DNA of 64,000 nucleotides from Galeruca laticollis (GCA_963921935.1 OY998175.1:261179709-261243708); one strand, 5' to 3'; positions 40,250 through 52,760 are shown, counted from the stretch's first letter. Numbers and translations are program-made. Notes: generated by a model from the sequence alone, not told the origin.

Positions 40250-42000
40250 ATAGTCTTTCAGTCGTGTTTTAATCAAATCTGCACTGCGGTAGAAAATATC
40301 CATTCCGAGAAGAGCAGACAATTTATTATAAGTATTTGTTTTCCTGGTAATAATTCATACATGCTTGATGTGAGATTAATGTATGTTTGTTTCTAGTTGA
40401 GTGGCTGGGAATACGGAATGTTATGAAATTTGTAAGTTCCATGCAATCTTCATTGTTATTGAGAATTTTGTGATTAAACAGTACATCCGAAATTATTTTT
40501 AAGTTAGAGCGAATACGTTGAGTGTCCACACCGGGATAAAATTTTATCATACTATATAAAATAAACTTCTTTTGGACTGTTTCTAATTCTGATATGTAGC
40601 CTTAATTATGCGGGTTCCAAATAGAAGAACCAAACGTGAATATACTATTTACGTATGCCACATATATTGCTCTAGCGGTAAGAGGATTTTGAAGTTCGGA
40701 ACATGATCTATATATGAAGCCTAACTGCTTATCAGCTATTCTAGTTATATTACATATAGGCTGATCGAAAAGTAATTTATATTCTAATAGAATACCAAAA
40801 TTTTTTACTGTATGTACAGCGTGTAATACGCTATTAGAAATATAATATGTATTGTTTTTCACGTCTGAATTACTACGAGAAAACTGCATATAATTACATT
40901 GTGATAAATTTGTGAAAAGATTATTTCTTAAACAATAATCGGATAAATTGTTTAAGCCTTCTTGCCATCGGAGTCTCTCATTAGTACAATAAATTGTGTA
41001 ATATATTTTCAAATCATCGGCATACATAATAAACTCAGCGACTGTAAACCAGGTCATATTTGAATTGAAAAGTAAAGGTCCTAAATGAGACTCCGAGGGT
41101 ACTCCTGAAATAGTTACCACAGCATTAGATTTAAGATCTCCCAAAATTATTTGTTGTGACTTATTTCTGACATATGAGTCAAACCACCTTAGAAAAATAC
41201 CATATATATCGACTTCTGAATTTTTTTAGTCTAGGTCGGAATGACCTACTTTGTCAACGGCCTTACTGAAATCAGTATACACAGAATCTCCGTTATGCCT
41301 ATCATTTAGACTTTTAAGTATGTATTCAACTTATTTGAATAAATTTGTATCAACCTAACGTTTTTTAGAAATAGGTCTATATCTTTCAACACAATTTTTA
41401 TTTTCAGATTTATGAATTGGTGTAATAAAGGCTGTTTCCCATTTATCAGGAAATCTACCTGAACTGAGAGATTTATTAAATAGCAAAAATGAATGCTCTC
41501 ATCTGGTCCAGGACGTTTATTGGATATACTTTCAATTATTTTATCTATAGTTTGACGAATAATAATGTAGTTACAAATATTCAGTGGTATGTTAGTACGA
41601 ATATTATGGAAGTAACTAATATTACAACTTACAAAAACAGAAGTGAAATATTCTGAAAATATATTACAAATTTTCTCTAAATCGGTCGTAGGGCTCTGAG
41701 CAGTAATCAAGTTATAAGGAAAATTATTTTAGTTTCTCTTACATTTTACAATTTGCCAAAAATATTTATAAATATGAATAATATTCGTTTCGACAGTAGA
41801 TAAGTATTTTTTTATTAAAAATTTTGATCTGTCTCGAAAAAATGTGAATGTTAAGTAATCCACATTATATTTCTTCCATCGACGGTAAAATCCAAGTTTT
41901 TCTTTAATTATTTTCATTGCAGAAGAATAGAACCAATGAGACGCTTTTTTGTTGTATAAAAGGGCGAAAAAAATTAGGCATAAGGCCCTACAACACATAT
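40250..42000 (-). pseudogene. 5'-truncated LINE relic (CR1/Jockey-like RT)
   Basis: Reading leftward from 41998: W-F-Y-S-S-A-M-K, then L-G-F-Y-R-R-W-K-K-Y. Next come F-S-E-Y-F-T-S-V-F and K-R-P-G-P-D-E. RT follows at 41144-40602: S-G-V-P-S-E-S-H-L-G-P-L-L-F-N (usually G-V-P-Q-G-S), M-Y-A-D-D-L-K-I-Y, N-F-G-I-L-L and S-S-I-W-N-P. The end of the RT C-terminal region (N-F-I-T-F-R-I-P-S-H-S-T-R-N) is at 40550-40326. No RNase H follows. The endonuclease half is missing, and stops and shifts break the frame. Clade is approximate. Confidence 0.82.
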
Positions 42001-42720
42001 TCCTCTCGAAAATGTTCGGTTAGACGAAACTGCTCATTGGATAAAATATGATCATACACGTCAAAGATGCAAATTCCCCACTGCAAAGGATTCACTCACT
42101 TCAAATGTGGTGTACATTTATGTCTTATGCAGGACAAAAACTGTTTCTCAACTTTTCATTTGAATTATATTTTCTGTTTCTCATTTAGATTTTTTTCATG
42201 GAGTTGAAAATTTGCTACAAAATGTTTCTTGTGGGGAAATAATTTACCAAAAAAATATTTTGAGTATGGAATTAGTCTATTTTCACCACCAAAAATGTTA
42301 ATTTTTTATCCGAACATTTAAAATAATATTTTTCAGTAATTCATGAATTGAAGAGTTATATTCTTGAATACACGTTCACAAAAAAAAATCTTTTGTAAAT
42401 ATGCTACTATGGAATAGAAAAATAACATGGTTCAAATGGCAATATTAAGTATTAGAATGATACATTTCTTCCAACAGCGTATATAATGTTACTAAGTTGT
42501 GCCGTTAAAAATTTCCAAAGCAATCCCATTTGTTTTGTTTATCTATGATAAATTTAACGATCTCTTCAAATATGTTGATCGTTTCTCTTAATCCAATTTT
42601 ATAAGAAAGATAGCATATCATTCAGGTTTTTCCTATATAATAGTCGATTAAGTTTGTTTTTACAAACATTATATGGACGGATAAAATCAAACAAAATTCT
42701 GTTTAAAATATTTTATGATG
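42001..42720. other. No gene seen
   Basis: Probably intergenic 3' flank of the glycine-rich gene (minus) and 5' flank of the LINE relic. Confidence 0.4.
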
Positions 42721-42721
42721 T

Positions 42722-42727
42722 TTTATT
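42722..42727 (-). terminator. Poly(A) signal of glycine-rich peptide gene
   Basis: AATAAA on the minus strand, 54 bases past the stop codon. Confidence 0.7.
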
Positions 42728-42780
42728 TACATTTTGAAATATAGTGGCACGTTGATCAGATCCAGAACTCGATTGCTAGG

Positions 42781-42975
42781 TTAGAAGCCACCTCTCCCAC
42801 CACCTAGTCGTCCACCTCCACCAACTTGTCGTCCACCACCTTGTACTCCGAAATCACCACTTTGTCCTCTAAAACCTGCTCCTTGTCTTCCGCCGCCACC
42901 ACCTTGTCCTCCAAACCCACCTTGTGGTTCCGGTTCACATTGTACTGTTACGAATAACAGCAGAGCTACAATTAC
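42781..42975 (-). CDS. Glycine-rich secreted peptide, exon 2
   Basis: Minus-strand exon after acceptor CTTTGCAG at 42976. Joined in phase 0 to the 24-base exon 1 (47281-47304) it gives a 72-residue protein. The first ~20 residues are a hydrophobic signal peptide ending V-T-V-Q-C. A short E-P-E-P-Q segment follows, then about 50 residues dominated by Gly with Gln, Arg and Phe in loose G-G-x repeats, ending R-G-G-F and TAA. Such peptides are secreted in insects as cuticle components or glycine-rich antimicrobial peptides; the sequence alone does not decide. A longer unspliced frame exists upstream, but the splice join gives a far better signal peptide. It is the only gene here with intact frame, splice sites and poly(A) signal. 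Confidence 0.82.
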   Translation of the reverse strand, partial: VIVALLLFVTVQCEPEPQGGFGGQGGGGGRQGAGFRGQSGDFGVQGGGRQVGGGGRLGGGRGGF

Positions 42976-43420
42976 CTGCAAAGAATTGGCATACATAGCA
43001 ATAATCAAGTTTAATGCTGAAAGACAACTCAATAATGCAAGGAATGAAAAAAATTATTGAAATTATATGATTCAAAATATGAATCAAAATAATAACATTG
43101 ATAGATGAAGACGATGCTATTACAAAGTGGAACTGATGGAATATTGTGACATTAGGATTGATCATATTAGTTCCTGACTACATTTATTCCTTGAATGTTT
43201 TAATAACTAGTACAGTTCAATAAAATGGATACCTAATATTTATAACATTTATTTTGATTGTTCCAATATTTATGTCTTGCTCAATTGATCTGAATTTTTT
43301 TGACATGAGGAGATACATAATTAAGCCAAGTACTCCAGCTCAAAAATAGTGGAACACTTCAAAATATATCCCTACAAAACCTTGAACGGAGAAATTGCTT
43401 TACAAAAAATTAAATCCAAC

Positions 43421-43422
<2 letters not shown>

Positions 43423-43459
<37 letters not shown>
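43423..43459. repeat. (TA)n microsatellite
   Basis: Uninterrupted TA run inside the intron. Confidence 0.95.
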
Positions 43460-43461
<2 letters not shown>

Positions 43462-44023
43462 CCTGAGATAAGTTCAAGAAAATCTAACCCGGAGAAAGTG
43501 TCATGGGACTGTTCTATATGTCTTGTATACAGCGACACACTAGACCTGAACGAAACCCTTCCATAATTATTGTAATTATACTCTCTTATCAATCATTCTA
43601 GTGATAGTGGAAATGTTTTTCTTTAATGATAGTACATGGAAGAAAATAAACAAAAACCGGTACATACTAATTTTGAGATTAAGAAAATAATAAATCTCAA
43701 ACGTTTCGGTGCTATAGAAATTAGAATTCCTCACGAAAGTGACAGAAACATCTTAGAGAGTAACAAATGGGCGATGAAAATATTTCTAACAATTTTTTGA
43801 ATGGAGATGTTTAAAATTATATTTCAATATCCATAATGCAGTACACCACTCTGCGTTTGTGAGAAGCAAAATAATATAAATGGAGCAGAGTAACAATGTT
43901 CCGATAAAGTTTGAGGATGTAATGAGTCATTGAAAAGTATTTATCAAAACCGAAAAAGAAATACCCAGATAATTCTATAAAAAGTAATAAAAATACATTA
44001 ATCACGTTAACAAATATTTATTT

Positions 44024-45725
44024 TATAATTCGCGTATGAAAGAGACTTCATTATAACATGGTTAACAGTGTCACAATGAAGCTCTTTGGACACTGTTATA
44101 GTAATTTCTAGTGTACAGTTGGTTATTGTATTTAGTTATATTTTTATTTGACATTTGACTCTAACCTTGAAACAAATTATAAATAAAATGGTCTAGCGTT
44201 GTTCTAGCTAGCAAATTATTATATTAAAGGTAAATTAGAATGATTTGTATATTAAAAATATTGATTAATAAAACACGCTAACGTTTATTTATCAATGATT
44301 TGTCAATTGTTTATTTTTATATTGTATAGGATCAATATATAGGTATACAAAACGTTCGATTTTTGGGATAAATTACCAGATATCTATGTGAAGATGTATT
44401 ACAGAAATAATCATGTTCATGATATAATATAAATAGATCACAAGAGCATATAAGAAGAAGCTCTTTTTAACAAATAATCAACCTCTTTTTGCTTTAATGA
44501 AAGTTTGTTCACAATTTACACAATTATTATTATGTCAAAAGTCAGAAGTGCTGAATAAAACCATCTGTGATCTGACCAATTAGGAATCTACAGAATTGCC
44601 AACTTAAATTCAAACCACTCCTCCTAGTTTAAAAACAGGGATTATATGAAATTCTATTTTATTTAAAAAAATTAAATGAATGCGAATTATAAAAAATATT
44701 GTGTAAAAGTTGTGCCAAAACGACTTTCTGTAGTACTCGTGATTTGCACAACTCACCGCTTCGCGGTTCGTTGTGCAAGTTCCACTCGTACTACAAAACG
44801 AGTCATTGTGACACTTGTTTTACAAATAGCTTTTGTAAAACTAGTATCACAATGACTCGTTTTGTAGTTCGAGTGAAGTTTGCGCAACGAACCGTGAAAA
44901 GGTGAGTTTCGTAAATTACGAGTACTACAGAAAGTCATTGTGATACAAGCTTCACACAATATTTTTTATAATTAGCAAACATTAAATTTTGTAGATAAAC
45001 TAGAATTATATAATCCCTGTTTTCAAACTAGGAGCTGTACATTCCTGGTTGGTCAGAAAACAGATGGTTTTATTCAGCCCTTTTCACTTTTGACATATGA
45101 TCGAATAATTGTGTAAACTGTGAACAAACTTTCATTCAAGAGAACACAGGATGATTATTTCTTTTTAAAAAAGCTTCTTGGTATATGCTTGCGATTTATT
45201 TATATTATATCATGAACATAATTATTTCTATAATATATCTTTACATAGATATCTGGTAATTTATCCCAACAATGGAACGTTATGTACACATACATATTGA
45301 TCCATTGACAAATCATTGATGAATAAACGTTAGCGTATTTTTTTAATCAATATTTTTAATAATTTATTCAGATTTACCTTTTATACCATTTAATATAATA
45401 ATTTGCTAGCTAGATCAACGCTAGACCATCTTATAATTTGTTTCAAGGTTAAAGTTTAACGTTAGCGTATTTTCTAAATTAATATTTGTAATAATTCATT
45501 CAAATTTACCTTTAAGACTATTTAATATAATAATTTGCTAGCTAGATCAACTCTAGACCATTTTATAATTTGTTTGAAGGTTAAATTCAAATGCCAAATA
45601 AAAATACATAGTACTTACAATAACCAACTGTATGACACAAAAAATTACTGAAAATTGTTTAAGGAGACTTCATTATGACACTGTAAACAATGTTATAATG
45701 AAGTCTCTTTTATAGGCGAATTATA
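44024..45725. mobile_element. 1.7-kb foldback/palindromic element in intron
   Basis: The ends are inverted: TATAATTCGC at 44024 and GCGAATTATA at 45725. The arms meet around 44830 at TTTTACAAATAGCTTTTGTAAAA. Long arm blocks match in reverse, such as GCTAGCAAATTATTATATTAAA against TTTAATATAATAATTTGCTAGC. The right arm has an extra ~120-bp tandem duplication (about 45355-45570), and each end holds a smaller subterminal palindrome (AGAGACTTCATTATAACA...). No transposase is present. The open frames on both strands near 44700-44950 are by-products of the palindrome. Confidence 0.85.
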
Positions 45726-47280
45726 TGAACTCACATTAGATACTACATTAAAATTGTATGTTCTGATGGTCCTATAACCTCTTTGTATCTGTTCTATAAT
45801 CTCAATTTCTTATAAATAAAATCTTGATGTACTGGAATCAACAGATACAACTCGTCCATATTTTTTTATTGGTATCAAGAGGCAACGGTGATAATGTAGA
45901 ATTGGAAATTCAATACTCTTGAAGTCTCTCACTCTACCTATTTCACTTGGATGTAGATCCATTACTTTAAAATAAAATCCTTATTCCTAACTTCATATGG
46001 CTCAGCCTGTGCTGTAACTAGAATGGCTTCCTAGTTTTACATCTTCTAATATTGGTATAACAGTCCTTAGGTACATATGAGTACTCAACTTTATTTTTTG
46101 TATATTATTCTATGACACTTAAACCCTTGTTACTTGACAAAAAAAGAATGTTCCATTACCATACATTTATGATCAAACGTTTCTAAATGCAGTTCAAGCT
46201 CTGTAACTAGCTTCAGAAATGGCAAACATCACTTCAAATCAATATTCTGGTTCCCACAAGTAACAATATTTTTTGCATAATTAAAAATAGACTTGCGCAG
46301 GTAGTACCCATTTTCTTGAGCTCCTTGGGAGGAGGTAGTTTAATCCCAGTCGTACATAATACCCTTTTCATCTTCGTGTGAACTTTCTCTTTTATAATAA
46401 GCAACTGAACACGTCAAAGTTACAACGAACGATAAAATACAAACTTCCGTTTTAGTGTCACACCGGTATCAGTCAGACACAAACCAATTTGGATTTCCTC
46501 TGTAATTCGTTATCAATTTACAGGTGAATTTCCGGCGGCTTCTATGAATGTTACTGCGAAGTTATAATTTTCAAACCTCAGCCATTGGTATGAAACTGAA
46601 TTAAAAATCGTAATATGCAGAAATTTAAAACTCACAAAATTTGACTTAGATCACTCTGGTTTTCAACGGCGCGTATATTTTAACAGAAAACACGTAAACA
46701 CTAAAGAACTCTGGGAAGTATTAAGTAGAGGCGATTGTAGCAAAAGCTCACATTACTGTCCGTTTACTTTTATACAAGCCAGATTATTTTTGAAATATTC
46801 AATCGGTAGCACAATTTTTTATCGCACATTTTTTTCGTCTACATTAATCAAACTCGTCAATTACTGAATTGTTCCATATTTTCTAGTGAAAAGTAAAAAT
46901 ATTCAACTGGAACTAGATGATTCACACGAAATTATAAAATTACTTGAACTACTATGCAATTAACTACCATACTTTAGACAAACAGCACAAAGCCAGTCGT
47001 TCTGTTATTTTTTATCAAGAAAATTTGATGCTTGAAATGCTATGTTTTTTTTTCAAGACAGTGTATTCAAACACTAGTATCGAGAATTGCTGCATATTCG
47101 GACAGAAATACCTTCAATTTTTTCAGAAAGTTGAAAAGAGTTCTATAAAAAAATAGCCGATTGGGATTGTTAAAACTATTCGAGCGTTGTAGTTGTAGTT
47201 AATTCAATATTTCTGCAATAACCTTATTCTGAACGACTCACAAAATTCAATTACACATAAAAATGAGAGTACTTACTTAC

Positions 47281-47304
47281 CAAACATACAATTTTAGCTG
47301 TCAT
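47281..47304 (-). CDS. Glycine-rich secreted peptide, exon 1
   Basis: Minus strand: ATG followed by seven codons (M-T-A-K-I-V-C-L) ending at donor GTAAGTAAGT. It supplies the basic N terminus and first hydrophobic residues of the signal peptide continued in exon 2 (42781-42975). The leader before the ATG is AACGTTCTCATACTTTTGTA-rich and short. TATATATT near 47352-47359 followed by TCAGTG near 47344 may mark the promoter, though the spacing is short for a TATA box and initiator pair. Confidence 0.75.
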
Positions 47305-48099
47305 CTTTACAAAAGTATGAGAACGTTTAGTTAGAAACAGCACTGATTCTCAATATATATTAGAAGCAAAAGTATTCTGAGAACAATTAGTAGTTATGAA
47401 GGTGTTAATTATTGTTGTTTATTATTAAAAAAATTTCCACATAGTGAATAATTATTCTATATGTTATTTTATGTGAAATTTGCGGATACAGGTAATTTGA
47501 AGACTAGTTTATCTCTTCTTGATACTTTGCGAAGGAATAAGTGCATAATAGAACACGAATATGGTGTATAGCAAAAATAGAAAATAAAAACATACTAAAT
47601 GTCTTCTCTCTTTGGTAAATGAAAAAATTATAATATTGTACCAACTACCATCGTACGAGTGATTGAAATAAATTATTTATCAAGGTCCGTCAGAAGAAAA
47701 TTTTCTACTTTTCAAGGACCAAATCTTACAGTTTTTGAGGTATAAGCATAATATTTCCAAGATGATCTAGTGCCTTTCAGCATTCAAGCATGCGTAATAT
47801 GTGTAGGTCCATATGCACAGAGGTGTATTTCAGAAGCAATCGAATCATATAACCACAAATATCACTGGGATTTCTTTACACAACTAGATAACGCTACAAT
47901 TGCCTGTGGTCTTGATATTGCTATCAAATAACGAAAAGAGACCTACGTATTAATTCATACCAGCCATGTTTGTTTAACTAAATTATTATTATTATTATTC
48001 TTACAACGACATAAAAGTTAACACAATTATTTTGATACGATTAGTAAATTAAATTATATATTTTGAACTATCTAAATAAATAAAAATAAAAAAATATAG
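47305..48099. other. No gene seen; likely promoter side of the glycine-rich gene
   Basis: AT-rich; includes a short (ATT)n run at 47982-47998. No coding signal. Confidence 0.4.

Positions 48100-48160
<61 letters not shown>
48100..48160. repeat. (TA)n microsatellite
   Basis: Pure TA run. Confidence 0.95.
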
Positions 48161-48165
<5 letters not shown>

Positions 48166-48355
48166 AAATGGTATTCTTGACGGTAGAGAGTATTATACCT
48201 TACAACTTTCGCTCGTTGACAAGGGAGAATATATGATATATAGGACTTCCTTTGTTCATAGGATCATGATTAAGTGACAAGTCATGCTACTAATAATGAA
48301 GACTGTCTGAAAATAAAATTTTTCGAAAACGACGGAATCCCTAAGATATTGAGAG

Positions 48356-48360
<5 letters not shown>

Positions 48361-48414
<54 letters not shown>
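48361..48414. repeat. (TA)n microsatellite
   Basis: TA run with a single AA interruption, touching the left arm of the hairpin at 48415. Confidence 0.95.
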
Positions 48415-48415
<1 letters not shown>

Positions 48416-48525
48416 ATTGAAAATATCACGGGGATTGCAGCCTAAATAATATTAAATATTCTTGCTATACAAAAGCAAGAATATTTAATATTATTTAGGC
48501 TGCAATCCCCGTGATATTTTCAATT
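48415..48525. repeat. Perfect 51-bp hairpin with 9-nt loop
   Basis: Left arm 48415-48465 and right arm 48475-48525 are exact reverse complements; the loop is TATACAAAA. (TA)n runs lie directly left and 36 bases right. The spacer before the right run (GATTACTTGTCTC) resembles the GATTAGTCGGCAAAGAC spacer beside the 24183-25226 palindrome only loosely. Confidence 0.95.
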
Positions 48526-48557
48526 TTATTTGTTAATAGTTCAGCCGTGATTACTTG

Positions 48558-48561
<4 letters not shown>

Positions 48562-48635
<74 letters not shown>
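48562..48635. repeat. (TA)n microsatellite
   Basis: Long TA run right of the hairpin. Confidence 0.95.
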
Positions 48636-48636
<1 letters not shown>

Positions 48637-48638
<2 letters not shown>

Positions 48639-49459
48639 TCAATCAATTTAAAAAAGTGCATTCAGGTGAATGCACTTTGGGAATAGGCAAATTTTCCGTT
48701 TCCTTTATATATGAAGTTCATACCTATATAGTAGATGATTAACTTTATTTACTAGACGAGCTATAACGGTTGACTCGCCAAGCAGCTGTGAGCATCGGTA
48801 AATTTTCCTGTTCTTTCCTTTTTTTATCGCCGTTCAATTTCCAATTAGATTATATGTGTAGTTTCAACTTTTGTAAATTTTACTTCCACGATTATACTTT
48901 TTTTTACATATTAACTTTGACTAATTTTTATATTTTATTAAACTTTGATCATTTTTTTGTAATATTCCTTCAATTACTGTTAACTTTTATTCCAACTCAT
49001 TCAATTCAGTATAACCTTTATTCAACTTTGATCACTTTGTAAAATTAATTTCCACCTTGATAATTTTTTTATAAATCTAATTTTATAATTGAAACTTGTT
49101 TGTTAAACGTATAATATTTTTTTACATTTATTAAATAACATTTGTAAATATTATAACTTGGTTCATATTTATATACCTTCCCACCCTCTTCACAAGGTTT
49201 AATGATGTGGATGTGTACTAACTACAAACAACTACAAAGCTGATAATGTTCTAGGTGGCGCTCGCTTATAACATCTTATATTATCGCTACAAAAACCAAG
49301 TAGTATTACATGTGAACCAGTAAGACCTACTCCTAGATCATTATTTAGCTGGAAAAAGAATTCCGCTTGAGATGCTCTATAACAGAGTAGCCGCTACAAA
49401 AAAATTAAACCGAACAACAGGTAACAAAAAGTAAGTTGGTCGTAACAAAGATTTGGTTG
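48637..49459. other. No gene seen
   Basis: T-rich sequence; open frame 48770-49042 is low-complexity and unsupported. Confidence 0.35.
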
Positions 49460-49608
49460 CTTTCAATGAAACTTACTGTTTCTATATATTTCCACAATAT
49501 ATTAAAAAAAATGTTAAAACTTCTAAGAAATTTGACAATTGATTCGATATTAAATATCATCGTCAGATTGACAGAACTCCTGTCATACTGAGGATGATAT
49601 TAAATATC
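49460..49608. repeat. PLE hairpin fragment
   Basis: 49460-49566 matches the left arm of the PLE hairpins at 12530 and 26074 (TCCACAATAT, TTTGACAATTG, ATCATCGTCAG). GATATTAAATATCATCGTCAG (from 49545, 21 bases; core ATATTAAATATCATCGTC) is mirrored at about 49579-49606 with a short loop. The hammerhead-like GAAAC box here reads GAATC. Confidence 0.65.
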
Positions 49609-50711
49609 CACTCCAACCGCAGTATCAGAAATACTGCTAAACATCCCACCAATAGATCTATACAGGGGAAGGCTAAAATGGCTACATATAGAATACAGTG
49701 TAATGGCAACTGGTGCAAGCACCATGCCATGAAACATACAAAAATACACGACACCATGAGGTGCGACATCCTTGAAATGCCACCTGACAGAATGCCCAAA
49801 GTCGTGGAAACTGAGATACCGTATCACGTCAACTTTAGTGGCAGATCCGAATGGGCTCAGGGAGAAACTCAACAGATGTTGAACAGTATCACATGGTACA
49901 CCGACGGGTCAAATACCCCAACGGGTACAGGAGCAGGCGTCTACGGCCTCAGACCCAGGCAAACAATAAGCGTTTGCTTTGGTAAGCTGCCGACCGTATT
50001 TCAAGCAGAAATAGCTGCATTAATTGAACACGGCAGAACATGCATAGACAGGAAATATAATAATATGTGAACACGGACAGTGGGGCGGCTCTTATGGCCT
50101 TAACAAGCCACAGCTATACGTCGAAAATAGTGTGGAACTGTCGTAATACCTTGAAAACCTTGACAAAAACCAATAGGTTAATTCTCACTTGTGTGCCAAG
50201 CCATACAGGGGTAGCTGGGAATGGGATTACTGATAAGTATGCCAAGAAAGGAGCTGATCTCACCCTCATGGGACCAGAACTAGCATACAGCGTTCCATAA
50301 AGCGTCGTATGAAAAGCTGCTCCAACTGGGTGTCGAATGAACACCAAAAGCGCTGGAACGGAGTTGCGGGACACACTCAGTCCAAAAGAATGCTCAAAGA
50401 ACCATCTGGCTCCAATGCAACAGATGCTCTTAGACTGGGCCGGGAAGAACTGCGAAAAGTGGTGGGATTCCTAAGTGGCCACTGGTTATTCAATGAACAC
50501 CTAGCGAAGATGGGGATTGACGCAACGAACCCCCATTGCAGGATATGTGGGAAGGCAGAGTGAAGCGCAAAGCACGTTATCTTCTATTGTTCTACCTTGT
50601 GCAGAAGGAAATATATTCTCCTGTTTTGATATCTTCCTAGATACTAATCAGGAGGGGCTGCAGGAAAGTAAAGTTCGACGAATCTCACTGTTCGCCAAGA
50701 AATTAGGATAA
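49609..50711 (+). pseudogene. LINE RNase H and C-terminal fragment
   Basis: Plus strand: I-T-W-Y-T-D-G-S-N-T and F-Q-A-E-I-A-A-L in one frame. T-D-S-G-A-A-L-M-A-L and C-V-P-S-H-T-G-V-A-G-N-G follow in a second. L-S-G-H-W-L-F-N-E-H-L with P-H-C-R-I-C-G-K-A-E is in a third, and a last piece is at 50560-50711. These are the RNase H and zinc-cluster tail of Jockey/R1/LOA-type non-LTR elements. At least three frameshifts break it. The RT and endonuclease are missing, consistent with 5' truncation on insertion. It differs from the LINE at 29093-34467. Confidence 0.82.
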
Positions 50712-51925
50712 GAATCTGCTTAATATCTGCGGGGTGCACAATGAGCTCAATTATTGGCTGAGCGGTAACCATTAGGGCACCCGAACCCTAACCCCCTTGT
50801 GACTGAAGGAAATAGGGATATATACTCTAGGCACAAACTGGATATTAAAAACGGCAATTTGAGGCGAGGGACTCCACTTATTGGACTGATTTGAACGTTT
50901 AATTCCTACGAATTATACTCCAATTCAGATTATGGTCTGGACTATTCACCATAATACTAGAATGAAATGAGAAATCCTTCGGATATTGGTAGGATCCTAA
51001 TAAATAAGCAAAAGTTACAAATATAGAAGAGAAACATGTGAGGAATTATACGAAAACAGTCAAAAAAACCATAAATTGCGAAGATATTACAGAATAGTGC
51101 GATACAAAAGATCTGAGCTATTCAGCTGAAATTTGGATATCGGCGGATCTAATGGTAAATTTGGGCGAAGATAAGATTTCTTTCTAGGCATATGGACCAA
51201 AAAGTAGCTCGTGAATTTATCTTTAATTGTAAGTATTTTCACAAATAATTTCCAGACATTTCTCATCGAAATGCACCCCTAATTCATTTCCAACGTCTCA
51301 AACATAGGAAATGAGTTTTATCATTTTGGAATGAATCTTATAACGAATATCACTTCCAGCCAAAATTGTATAATCCCTTTAGAACCAATCATTGCGAAAC
51401 GTATTTTTTCCTCTTTATTGTATCATAGAACACTTATGTAATTGTGTTTACTACTAATAAGATTAAAAATCGAAAATAGGCGATTACCATAATAATATTA
51501 TGATTTATAATTAAACAAACCTTGAAATCTCCCATTATTATCTATCGGGAATTCCAAATATCGTGTTCATGTCCTCCGTATCATTTTTCACATATCCTGA
51601 TAAATAGAAATATATCTTATATAAGTTTATACCTGTATCGACTACTTCCTATAATATGTCATATCTTTCATTTATTCAGTTGGTCTACCATTTCTCTTGT
51701 TATCTTTTTCTTATTCAATGATAGTGTCCCGAATCTATATGTCCAAATTAACGTTATTTCTGTCCCGATAATGTTCATTTTATGAGTCACTATAATAGTC
51801 TCTCACTCATTTTCCAGTCATATTTAGTCGTCTGACCTATTTATTACATATATGTACTATCTAGGAAACTTTCCCATTTTACATAAAATATAATCACATG
51901 TAATCCAATTATTCATTTATATCCA
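50712..51925. other. No gene seen
   Basis: The first ~150 bases may be LINE 3' UTR. The remainder is AT-rich with no supported feature. Confidence 0.35.
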
Positions 51926-52760
51926 ATTATAATTTCTCTAAACTCTGAATTTCACAATTTCCACCCTGGGTGAGATTTGTGATCCACCTTTTTGAATTTT
52001 TCTCTTGAATGAATGTTTTTTCTGGAATTTTTGTTGAAGGCTGTGTCTGTTCTTGAAATATTCGATGAGTTTGACAGTTTGAAACAATGTCTTGGGATTG
52101 TACAGGGATGATCATGAGTTCGTTGTTTGTTACTTGAATAATTATTGAATATTAATTGTGTATTTGGGTCACATAACATCCAGTTGGCCACTGTTCGTTT
52201 AAAAGTTGCATCGTGCAGTTGTCAGCAGGAATATACTCTTGAATACTGGAGTAGATGTCCTCAACTTTTGAATATTCTACTTTCTTTGGCTGTGATTCTT
52301 TATTATTAAGTGCCAAGTAAGGATAAGTGGGAGTGAAGGCTATATTCTCTTCAATTACAGGAAATATTTAGTAAAATACTAAGGATGTTGGTCTTAGTAC
52401 AGGTACAGGGATTGTAAACATCAATTTAGAGCCAGAAAAGGTCACTTGGGTACCAATAAACGTAGAGTACGTTAAGATATCATCAAATTTAGATATTTGA
52501 TCTGCTTCGAATATTTGATTCAAATGTTCAATCGAAAATTTCGTGACTTGGTATTATGGAGCTCTGAATAGTATTTAATTTGGAAAATAGTATAGCATTC
52601 TCGATATTATCTATAAACGATATTAGATTTTGGCAATCGAGATTAATGTGACTAATTGTTCCTTCAAATGTCATATATTTACCTAGAGAATCCATTTGAT
52701 TTTTAATAAATGCCTGAAATTGTTATTGTTTTTGTTGATTTTGCCAAAGTGTGGTCAGTA
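51926..52760 (-). pseudogene. Env remnant of a second errantivirus-like element
   Basis: Minus-strand translation across several stops shows the membrane-subunit region of an F-type (gypsy-like) Env. There is a helical segment after the fusion peptide and a conserved L-F-S-K-L-N-type stretch, followed by a beta-rich part and spaced cysteines. It lacks an intact start, cleavage site and membrane anchor, so it is inactive. It lies downstream of the RT fragment at 54241-55080 in the same orientation, probably from one element that lost RNase H and integrase. Confidence 0.55.

Larger units (their letters stand above)
42976..47280 (-). other. 4.3-kb intron of the glycine-rich peptide gene
   Basis: Donor GTAAGT (47275-47280, minus) and acceptor TTTGCAG (42976-42982, minus). 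It contains a (TA)n run (43423-43459) and a 1.7-kb foldback element (44024-45725). Otherwise it is AT-rich with no coding signal. The 43000-44020 and 45726-47270 parts show nothing else. Confidence 0.75.

Noticed and set aside
44699..44959. Two similar Cys-rich frames on opposite strands
   Set aside because: They overlap the centre of the foldback element. The similarity is a direct result of the palindrome and not a gene pair.
48770..49042. 90-codon frame
   Set aside because: T-rich low-complexity sequence, no conserved motif.
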